Shown: positions 57,491 through 64,000 of the stretch, one piece after another
How positions within the stretch are numbered: position 1 is the first letter of the stretch
Layout of the letters: each line of letters starts with the position of its first letter
Assembly: GCA_945890865.1 (NCBI GenBank)
Contig: CAMDDB010000007.1
Location: 25,784-89,783, forward strand
Reading direction: 5' to 3'
Origin: Flavobacterium psychrophilum
GTDB taxonomy: Bacteria > Bacteroidota > Bacteroidia > Flavobacteriales > Flavobacteriaceae
DNA: 64,000 bases
Notes under the pieces: model-generated
What the model was told of the DNA's origin: nothing
The model's input: only the letters and a program-made list of their open reading frames with translations
Database searches by the model: none
Position numbers and translations under genes: made by a program

Positions 57491-57934
57491 ATGGAAAACA
57501 AAAATCAGGAAATTGTAAAGACCGTTTTTACCAACTATTTAGAAGAAAAAGCCCACAGAAAAACTCCTGAACGTTTTGCTATTCTTCAAGAAATTTACAA
57601 TGCAACCGAGCATTTTGATATCGAATCATTATATATCAAAATGAAAAATAAAAATTATCGTGTCAGCAGAGCTACATTATACAATACCATCGAACTACTA
57701 TTAGAATGCGGTTTAGTAAGACGGCATCAGTTTGGTCAAAATCAAGCCCATTATGAAAAATCTTATTTTGACAAACAACACGACCATATTATTTTGACCG
57801 ATTCGGGAGAAGTTATCGAATTTTGTGATCCAAGAATACAACAAATTAAACAAACTATGGAAGAACTTTTTGGTATTGAGATTCAAAACCATTCGCTCTA
57901 TTTCTATGGGACAAAGAAAACAATAAACAACTAA
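57491..57934 (+). CDS. fur: Fur-family transcriptional regulator
   Basis: 147 residues. The N-terminal winged helix is [55 protein letters not shown], with [11 protein letters not shown] the recognition helix. The C-terminal dimer and metal region has [28 protein letters not shown], keeping the HDH metal motif. The usual CxxC of the structural zinc site is replaced by LTDS, so the zinc site is changed. Whether it senses iron, manganese, zinc or peroxide is not clear. It is followed after 24 bases by purA and probably cotranscribed with it. Confidence 0.92.
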   Translation: MENKNQEIVKTVFTNYLEEKAHRKTPERFAILQEIYNATEHFDIESLYIKMKNKNYRVSRATLYNTIELLLECGLVRRHQFGQNQAHYEKSYFDKQHDHIILTDSGEVIEFCDPRIQQIKQTMEELFGIEIQNHSLYFYGTKKTINN

Positions 57935-57958
57935 CTACAAATTATAAATACGCACACA

Positions 57959-59230
57959 ATGACTGTAGATTTACTACTCGGATTACAATGGGGAGATGAA
58001 GGAAAAGGAAAAATAGTTGACGTTCTCACTTCAAAATATGATATTATTGCTCGTTTTCAAGGTGGTCCAAATGCAGGGCACACACTAGAATTTGACGGAA
58101 TTAAACACGTACTAAGAACTATTCCATCCGGTATTTTTCATAAAAATGCAATTAACATCATTGGAAATGGCGTGGTGATTGATCCTGTAGTTTTTCAAAA
58201 AGAAATAGAAGGATTGGCCAAATTTAATATGAATATTACAGCCAAACTCTTTATTTCAAGAAAAGCCCACTTAATTTTACCAACACATCGCCTGCTCGAT
58301 GCTGCATCAGAAGCAGCAAAAGGAAAAGCAAAAATTGGTTCTACATTAAAAGGAATCGGACCTACTTACATGGATAAAACCGGTAGAAACGGATTGCGTA
58401 TTGGGGATTTAGAATTAGAAGATTTTAAAATACGATATAGAGCATTGGCCGATAAACACGAAGCAATGATTGCTTTTTACGATGTAGATTTACAATACGA
58501 TTTAAAAGAAATGGAAGAAGAGTTTTTTGAAGCCATAAAAGACTTAAAAAAACTAACTTTTATTGATAGTGAAGAATACCTCAACAAAGCATTAAAAGAA
58601 GGAAAATCAATATTAGCTGAAGGTGCACAAGGTTCATTATTAGATGTTGATTTTGGCACATACCCTTTTGTAACTTCTTCCAATACAACTGCTGCCGGAG
58701 CTTGCACTGGACTGGGAATCGCACCTAATAAAGTAAAAGACGTTTTTGGTATTTTTAAAGCATATACTACTCGCGTTGGTAGCGGTCCTTTCCCAACAGA
58801 AGATTTTAACGAAGCCGGACAAACCATGGCAAAAGTAGGCAACGAATTTGGTTCAGTAACCGGACGCGCTCGTCGTTGCGGATGGTTAGATTTGGTTGCT
58901 TTAAAATATGCCGTTCAAGTGAATGGTGTTACCCAATTATACATGATGAAAGGCGATGTGCTTTCAGGATTTGATACCCTTCAAGTGTGCACCGGATACT
59001 ACTACAAAGGACAAGAAATCCAACATTTGCCTTATAACATCGAACCTGAAAATGTAACCCCAATTTTAACGGAAATGAAAGGATGGAAAGCTGATTTAAC
59101 AGGCATGACTACCTATGATGAATTGCCTCAAGAATTGAAAACATATATCGAATTTATTGAGAAAGCGGTCGAAGTTCCTATTAAAGTAATTTCGGTAGGA
59201 CCCGATAGAAAACAAACGATTACAAAATAA
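57959..59230 (+). CDS. purA: Adenylosuccinate synthetase
   Basis: GTP-dependent enzyme that joins IMP and aspartate to adenylosuccinate in AMP synthesis. QWGDEGKGKIVD (10-21) is the P-loop, and GGPNAGHT carries the IMP-binding histidine. KIGSTLKGIGPTYMDKTGRNG is the IMP loop. SVTGRARRCGWLDLVALKYA is the family signature 2, with the GTP/aspartate-binding arginines. At 423 residues it is standard. It is the second gene after fur, an unusual but lineage-typical partner, and ends in a strong terminator. Confidence 0.97.
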   Translation: MTVDLLLGLQWGDEGKGKIVDVLTSKYDIIARFQGGPNAGHTLEFDGIKHVLRTIPSGIFHKNAINIIGNGVVIDPVVFQKEIEGLAKFNMNITAKLFISRKAHLILPTHRLLDAASEAAKGKAKIGSTLKGIGPTYMDKTGRNGLRIGDLELEDFKIRYRALADKHEAMIAFYDVDLQYDLKEMEEEFFEAIKDLKKLTFIDSEEYLNKALKEGKSILAEGAQGSLLDVDFGTYPFVTSSNTTAAGACTGLGIAPNKVKDVFGIFKAYTTRVGSGPFPTEDFNEAGQTMAKVGNEFGSVTGRARRCGWLDLVALKYAVQVNGVTQLYMMKGDVLSGFDTLQVCTGYYYKGQEIQHLPYNIEPENVTPILTEMKGWKADLTGMTTYDELPQELKTYIEFIEKAVEVPIKVISVGPDRKQTITK

Positions 59231-59249
59231 TTTTTTTTTATTTTTTTTT

Positions 59250-59290
59250 AAACTCGCTAAAACATTTTTTTTGGATTAGCGAGTTTTTTT
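59250..59290 (+). terminator. Terminator of fur-purA
   Basis: AAACTCGCTAA (59250-59260) / TTAGCGAGTTT (59276-59286), an 11-bp perfect stem with a 15-base loop, followed by T. Long T runs also precede it. Confidence 0.88.
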
Positions 59291-59368
59291 GGATGCATTT
59301 TTGAGGTTTCCTTTTAAAATAAACTGATAAAAATATCATAATACGTGACCGCATTTCTAGTTTTTACT

Positions 59369-59376
59369 TAAATTTG
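59369..59376 (+). promoter_or_regulatory. Putative -7 box TAAATTTG for the OstA-like gene
   Basis: Exact TAnnTTTG match. It contains the upstream TTG (59374), so translation most likely starts at the later TTG, 59395, 18 bases downstream. Confidence 0.55.
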
Positions 59377-59394
59377 AATCCAAATCAGTTTATC

Positions 59395-61083
59395 TTGAAA
59401 AAAATCAATTTTTATATCGCATTTTTATTGTTCCTGTTTTCTATTTCTTTTGCACAAGAAAAGAAAAAAATCATCATTGAAAATTCAGACTTCATCGATA
59501 TGAATCAAACTGAAATTCCAGGTGCTATTGTTTTTACAGGAAATGTTAGGGTGTTGCACAATGGGGTAAAAATCAACTGTAATAAAGCCTATCACTTCAA
59601 AGATGAAGAGTATATTAAAGCGTTTGGAAATGTTCAAATCAATCAAGGCGATACGATTTTCTTAAATAGTAGATATGCCGAATATGATGGAAAAATTGAA
59701 TTTGCATTCGCCACAGGTGATGTATCAATGCGATCTCCCGAATCTACTTTAGTTACAGATACTGTTTATTTTGACAAAAAAAACCAACAAGCTTTTTACA
59801 ATTCTTTTGGCACCATTAACAACAAAGAAAATGTATTAAAAAGCAAATCAGGCCGCTATTTTGTAGATCAAAAAAAATATAAATTTACAACAGCTGTTAC
59901 CGTTAAAAATCCGAAATCTACTATCAAAACCAATCATTTGGATTTTTATGAAAATTCAGGTCATGCGTATGTTTTTGGACCCTCTACTATTACTAGTAAA
60001 GACAATGTTATTTATACCGAAAATGGATTTTACGACACAACAAATGACGTAGGAAAACTGACAAAAAATTCCAAGATTACCTTTGATAATAAAATTATTG
60101 AAGGAGACGATTTGTACTATGATCGGAAAAAAAATTACTCAAGAGGCATCAACAATGTCAAAATTACCGATACCGTCAATAAAGTAATTGCTACAGGCCA
60201 TTTTGCCGAATTGTTCCGCAACATTGAAACCAAAAAAGACTCCATGGTATTGACTAAAAAGGCCCTGGTAAAATCTTTAGTAGAAAAAGACACCCTGTAC
60301 ATGCATGGAAAAAAAATTATTGTCTCTGGACCCGAAGAGAATCGAATCATTAGGGCCTTTAACAATGTGCGTTTTTTCAAAAGTGATATGAGTGGCAAAT
60401 GCGACTCGTTACATTCCAGTACTAAAAATAATTTGACTCAACTCATTGGCAAACCTATACTTTGGAATAATAAAAATCAAATGACCGGTGATGTGATGCA
60501 CTTAATTGGCAACAGTAAAACTGAAAAATTAGATTCTTTAAAGGTGCTTAACAATGCGTTCATTTTACAAAAAGATTCCTTGAGTAATAACGGATACAAT
60601 CAAATTAAAGGTCAAAATCTATTTGGCCGATTTGAAGATCAAAAGCTGAAAGAAGTGGACATCATCAAAAATGCCGAGTCCATTTATTACATCTATAACG
60701 ATAAAAATGAATTTGTAGGGATTCGAAAATCGGTTTGTAGTCGAATTAATGCAGAAATTACCGACAATAAATTTGAAACCATGACCGGCTTTAACAATGC
60801 CGAAAGCAATATCTATCCTGAAGAAGAATTTCCAGAAAATGCACGTAAATTAAGAGGGTTTGTCTGGCGTGGAGAAGAACGCATACTCTCTAAAGAAGCT
60901 ATATTTCCAGAGGAAGAACTAGCGCTTGATAATAAAGCACAACTCGAATCGAAAAAGAAAGCAGCAAAAACTGAAAAGCCTATGGATATTTTAAAAGAGA
61001 CATTACAATTCGATGAAAAAAATTCAAAGGGTAAAGAAAAAGTAGAAAGCGTTGTAAAACCCTCTAAAGCAGCCAAAAAATAG
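59395..61083 (+). CDS. OstA/LptA-like lipopolysaccharide transport protein
   Basis: 562 residues from the preferred TTG at 59395 (signal peptide KKINFYIAFLLFLFSISFAQ); an earlier TTG at 59374 is part of the promoter box. No ATG is available before the signal peptide. A run of beta-jellyroll repeats resembles OstA/LptA/LptC: FTGNVRVLHNGVKINCNKAYHF, KAFGNVQINQGDTIFLNSRYAEYDG and HAYVFGPSTI. The C-terminal end (AIFPEEELALDNKAQLESKKKAAKTEKP) is charged and low-complexity. Its likely role is carrying LPS across the periplasm. It lacks the C-terminal LptD barrel. Confidence 0.87.
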   Translation: MKKINFYIAFLLFLFSISFAQEKKKIIIENSDFIDMNQTEIPGAIVFTGNVRVLHNGVKINCNKAYHFKDEEYIKAFGNVQINQGDTIFLNSRYAEYDGKIEFAFATGDVSMRSPESTLVTDTVYFDKKNQQAFYNSFGTINNKENVLKSKSGRYFVDQKKYKFTTAVTVKNPKSTIKTNHLDFYENSGHAYVFGPSTITSKDNVIYTENGFYDTTNDVGKLTKNSKITFDNKIIEGDDLYYDRKKNYSRGINNVKITDTVNKVIATGHFAELFRNIETKKDSMVLTKKALVKSLVEKDTLYMHGKKIIVSGPEENRIIRAFNNVRFFKSDMSGKCDSLHSSTKNNLTQLIGKPILWNNKNQMTGDVMHLIGNSKTEKLDSLKVLNNAFILQKDSLSNNGYNQIKGQNLFGRFEDQKLKEVDIIKNAESIYYIYNDKNEFVGIRKSVCSRINAEITDNKFETMTGFNNAESNIYPEEEFPENARKLRGFVWRGEERILSKEAIFPEEELALDNKAQLESKKKAAKTEKPMDILKETLQFDEKNSKGKEKVESVVKPSKAAKK

Positions 61084-61150
61084 TTACTTATTTGGAGGCA
61101 ACAACACTTCAACTACCGATAATAATTAACCTCAGATTCAGTATAGAGCA

Positions 61151-62341
61151 ATGATTCACGATTTTTTTAAATACCAAGCACAAACCACTCCCTACCCCTT
61201 AGCATTAGAAGTATCTCATGCCAAAGGATCGTACATTTACGATATCCAAGGGAATGCCTATTTAGACTTTGTGGCAGGGGTTTCGGCTTGTACGCTAGGG
61301 CACCAACCCCAGCGCGTTAATGATGCTGTTAAAAAACAATTGGACACCTATTCGCATGTGATGGTTTATGGCGAATATGCACAACACCCGGCTACAGAAT
61401 TATGTAAATTATTAGCCGAGAACCTCCCCTCTCCTTTAACTAAAACCTATTTGGTAAATTCGGGTACTGAAGCCATAGAAGGCGCCTTAAAATTAGCCCG
61501 AAGAGTTACAGGAAGAAGCCAACTGATTTCTTGTCATAATGCCTATCATGGCAACACGATGGGAAGCATGAGTGTTATGGGTTTTGAAGAGCGCAAACAA
61601 ATATTTCGTCCGTTAATTCCTGATGTAGATTTTATCACCTTTAACAACGAAGCCGATTTAGAAAAAATAACTACAAAAACCGCTGGCATTCTCTTGGAAA
61701 CCATTCAAGGTGGGGCGGGTTTCATTGAGCCACAAAATGATTTTTTAAAAAAAGTACGCCAACGCTGCGATGAAGTAGGCGCCTTGATGCTATTGGACGA
61801 AATCCAACCCGGATTTGGTCGCACTGGTAAACTTTTTGGATTTCAAAACTATGACGTCATTCCCGATGTAGTGGTAATGGGCAAAGGAATGGGAGGCGGC
61901 ATGCCTGTGGGAGCCTTTACTGCTGCAGCATCCATGATGGATTTATTGAGTCATGACCCAAAGTTAGGTCACATTACTACTTTTGGTGGACACCCAGTAA
62001 TTGCTGCTGCTTGCCTGGCAACACTACAAGAGCTTACAGAGACCAAACTAATGGAGCAAACACTTGAAAAAGAACAACTGTTTAGAAGTTTATTGGTTCA
62101 CCCTTTGATTAAAGAAGTTCGGGGTCGCGGATTAATGTTGGCCGCCATGACTGAAACGCCAGAAATAACAAACGAAATTGTACTGCGTTGCCACAAAAGA
62201 GGGCTCATTTTGTTTTGGTTACTATTTGAAGGTTGTGCCGTACGTATTACACCTCCACTTACCCTTAGCGAAGATGAAATACGAAAAGGTTGTAGCATTA
62301 TTCTTGAAGTACTCAATGAGATAGCAACCGAAATGAAGTAA
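61151..62341 (+). CDS. Class III PLP aminotransferase (acetylornithine/ornithine type)
   Basis: 396 residues with the class III signature DEIQPGFGRTGKLFGFQNYDVIPDVVVMGKGMGGG. The PLP lysine lies in MGKGMGGGMPVGAF. YLDFVAGVSACTLGHQPQRVNDAV is the N-terminal active-site region, and NSGTEAIEGALKLAR the phosphate-binding loop. Acetylornithine, ornithine and other omega-amino acids are the usual substrates. No arginine genes lie nearby, so the assignment to argD or rocD is open. It is 67 bases downstream of the OstA-like gene. Confidence 0.88.
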   Translation: MIHDFFKYQAQTTPYPLALEVSHAKGSYIYDIQGNAYLDFVAGVSACTLGHQPQRVNDAVKKQLDTYSHVMVYGEYAQHPATELCKLLAENLPSPLTKTYLVNSGTEAIEGALKLARRVTGRSQLISCHNAYHGNTMGSMSVMGFEERKQIFRPLIPDVDFITFNNEADLEKITTKTAGILLETIQGGAGFIEPQNDFLKKVRQRCDEVGALMLLDEIQPGFGRTGKLFGFQNYDVIPDVVVMGKGMGGGMPVGAFTAAASMMDLLSHDPKLGHITTFGGHPVIAAACLATLQELTETKLMEQTLEKEQLFRSLLVHPLIKEVRGRGLMLAAMTETPEITNEIVLRCHKRGLILFWLLFEGCAVRITPPLTLSEDEIRKGCSIILEVLNEIATEMK

Positions 62342-62408
62342 ATGATGGATAATTTTCTTATTTGAAGTTGATTTTTGTGTTTGTATTTACTTTGTAAATT
62401 GTTAATTA

Positions 62409-62425
62409 AATTGTTTAAAACAATT
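62409..62425. promoter_or_regulatory. 17-bp palindrome upstream of the TPR gene
   Basis: AATTGTTT-A-AAACAATT is a perfect inverted repeat, 69 bases before the TPR-protein ATG in a 153-base gap. It may be an operator; no regulator is assigned. Confidence 0.4.
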
Positions 62426-62494
62426 GTCTAATTACTTTAAGCAAACTACTAATTCGAAGTACCTTTAGTAAGGATAAATCATAAAAATAGCGCT

Positions 62495-63889
62495 ATGAAT
62501 TTGAGTCACGAAGAAGAAGAAAATAGCTTATCCTTATCTAAATTTGAATCCATGTTGAAAACCAATAAGGTTTTTTTCTTTGATTCAGAGGAATTTGAAG
62601 ACATCATTCTTCATTACATGGATACAGGTCGATTGAATTTGGCAAAAAAAGCGCTAAAACTAGGATTAGAACAACATCCTAAATCTACAGGTTTAAAATT
62701 AGTACACGTCGAAATGTTAGTCTATGAAGACAAACTGGATATTGCCGAAAAATTACTCAATGAATTATATGCAATTGAACCTACTAATGAAGAAATTTAC
62801 ATTCAAAAAGCTAATATTTATTCCAAAAAAGACGATCACCTTAAAGCGATTGAATTCTTAAAAATTGCCTTACAATATACAGAAGACTATGCCGATGTGT
62901 ATTCCATGATTGGGATGGAGTATTTGTTCATGGATAATCTAGAACAAGCCAAAGAAAATTTTATCAAATGCTTGGAAGAAGACACAGAAGATTATTCTGC
63001 ACTGTACAATGTAGTATATTGTTTTGATTTTTTAGATCAAAACGAAGAAGCCATTATTTATTTGAATTCGTTCATCAATCACAATCCTTATAGTGAAGTG
63101 GCATGGCACCAATTGGGCAGACAATATTATGCGCTAAAAAATTATGAAAAAGCAGTTTGGGCGTTTGAATATGCAACCATTATAGATGAAGGATTTCTTG
63201 GCGCTTACATGGAAAAAGCAAAATCTTATGAAAAATTAAAGAAGTTTCAAGAAGCTATAGATTGTTATACTACAGCTATAGAATTAGATGATCCGTCTTC
63301 TTTTGTTTTACTGCGCATGGCAAAATGCTATGAACGATTAAAAAATACTGAATTAGCGCTTAGTTACTACTTAAAAACGGTTCACGAAGACCCCTTATTA
63401 GATAAAGGCTGGATTGCTATTACAGACTTTTATATTCGTCAAAAAGATTTTCAAAAAGCCCTTTATTATGTAAACAAAGCTATTGGAATTGATGGTGAAA
63501 ATCCGATGTATTGGAAACGATTTGCAGCAGTTAATAGCGCTTTACATTTGTTTGAAGAAGCAGAATATGGTTACAGAAAAGCTTTTGAGTGTGGTGATGT
63601 ACATCTTGACACCTTTACTTTATGGACAGATGTGCTTCAATTTTTAGGTGAGTTTGAAACGGCAATCGAAATATTATTAGAGGCAACTAACCTGTTTCCA
63701 GAAGAATACGAAATGGAATACCGATTAGCCGGATTATATCATTTAATCAACGATACTATTAAAGGAAATTTCCATCTTTACAATGGATTGCGTTTAAACT
63801 TTGCAAATCGTACCGTATTGAAAGATTATTTTCCAGTGGTTTGGGAACGAACCGAAGTACAAAATCAGATTGCAAAATTTGAACAATAG
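62495..63889 (+). CDS. Cytoplasmic TPR-repeat protein
   Basis: 464 residues without a signal peptide. The N-terminal 40 residues are acidic (HEEEENSLSLSKFESM), followed by about 10 TPR helical pairs (for example TEDYSALYNVVYCFDFLDQNEEAIIYLN, YYALKNYEKAVWAFEYATIIDEGFLGAYMEKAKSYEKL and YLKTVHEDPLLDKGWIAITDFYIRQKDFQKAL). TPRs mediate protein contacts; no catalytic domain is visible. It lies upstream of a DedA-like gene 14 bases away, so the two may form an operon. A TACCTTTA element (62460-62467), one mismatch from TAnnTTTG, lies 27 bases before the ATG. Confidence 0.88.
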   Translation: MNLSHEEEENSLSLSKFESMLKTNKVFFFDSEEFEDIILHYMDTGRLNLAKKALKLGLEQHPKSTGLKLVHVEMLVYEDKLDIAEKLLNELYAIEPTNEEIYIQKANIYSKKDDHLKAIEFLKIALQYTEDYADVYSMIGMEYLFMDNLEQAKENFIKCLEEDTEDYSALYNVVYCFDFLDQNEEAIIYLNSFINHNPYSEVAWHQLGRQYYALKNYEKAVWAFEYATIIDEGFLGAYMEKAKSYEKLKKFQEAIDCYTTAIELDDPSSFVLLRMAKCYERLKNTELALSYYLKTVHEDPLLDKGWIAITDFYIRQKDFQKALYYVNKAIGIDGENPMYWKRFAAVNSALHLFEEAEYGYRKAFECGDVHLDTFTLWTDVLQFLGEFETAIEILLEATNLFPEEYEMEYRLAGLYHLINDTIKGNFHLYNGLRLNFANRTVLKDYFPVVWERTEVQNQIAKFEQ

Positions 63890-63903
63890 AACAACCAATC
63901 CCT

Positions 63904-64000
63904 ATGGAAATACTTGAATTTTTAGTAGCGTTTTTAAAAGATCCCTTAACAATCATTCAAGGATTAATTCAACAATACGACACCCTTATTTATTTTATTT
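63904..64000 (+). CDS. DedA-like membrane protein (3' end outside window)
   Basis: The reading frame starts at the ATG at 63904, 14 bases after the upstream gene. Only 32 residues are visible (MEILEFLVAFLKDPLTIIQ, then GLIQQYDTLIYFI). This is a good match to the N-terminal region of DedA-family (SNARE-associated) proteins, which have a short amphipathic start before the first hydrophobic helix. The identification rests on few residues. It may share a transcript with the TPR gene. Confidence 0.5.
   Translation, partial: MEILEFLVAFLKDPLTIIQGLIQQYDTLIYFI

Noticed and set aside
59221..59250. Homopolymer T runs after purA as a phase-variable tract
   Set aside because: They lie outside coding sequence beside a terminator hairpin and are explained as terminator-associated T runs.

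Overview
The window is a compact, A+T-rich stretch of bacterial chromosome. It almost certainly comes from the Bacteroidota, family Flavobacteriaceae, and is Flavobacterium-like. Five things point there: a fused SecDF; a secreted protein ending in a type IX secretion, type B (gliding-motility-associated) C-terminal domain; OstA-like, TPR and FdtA/FdtB-type surface genes; recurrent TAnnTTTG promoter -7 boxes (several with TTG/TTTG about 19-20 bases upstream); and a tRNA with no encoded CCA. No prophage, insertion sequence, CRISPR array or rRNA operon is visible.

Layout. 1-8.9 kb: a TerC-type membrane protein (cut by the left edge) converges on formate-THF ligase, the topoisomerase IV operon parE-parC, the YchF ATPase and a dicluster ferredoxin. 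9.0-15.6 kb: a LuxC-like acyl-CoA reductase, serC-serA, a small membrane protein, an msrA-folE operon, and a LolD-like ATPase translationally coupled to a DUF2400 gene. 15.6-17.9 kb: tRNA-Ala(GGC) and a small accessory-looking islet (pentapeptide-repeat protein, lipoprotein, secreted orphan). 17.9-33.3 kb: valS, a DUF1573 protein, an aminotransferase, a second folE with cysS, an outer-membrane barrel, yidD, lgt, secDF, mdh and gyrB. 33.5-39 kb: a Gre-like factor, then an operon of a very large TPR exoprotein and a plug-less outer-membrane barrel. 39-47.9 kb: ftsE followed by a polysaccharide cluster (four glycosyltransferases, FdtA-like isomerase, Wzx flippase, hexapeptide acyltransferase, DegT/FdtB-like aminotransferase, FemAB-like transferase). 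48-54.2 kb: a T9SS-exported surface protein and two secreted amidohydrolase-family proteins. 54.2-64 kb: a SpoU methyltransferase, SpoT/Rel, Fur-purA, an OstA/LptA-like protein, a class III aminotransferase, a TPR protein and the start of a DedA-like gene (cut by the right edge).

How the genes fit together. Most are housekeeping: one-carbon and serine metabolism (fhs, serC, serA, folE x2), type II topoisomerases (gyrB, parE, parC), translation (valS, cysS, tRNA-Ala, methyltransferase), envelope biogenesis (yidD, lgt, secDF, LolD-like, OstA-like) and the stringent response. The less ordinary parts are the paired giant TPR/barrel operon; the amidohydrolase pair, in which only one of three domains keeps its first metal-binding motif; the duplicated FolE; the split 3-amino-3,6-dideoxyhexose module; and a shared promoter-proximal repeat (CTAAATTC twice with 14-bp period) upstream of fur and of a glycosyltransferase gene. 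I see no clear wholly new defence or mobile system.
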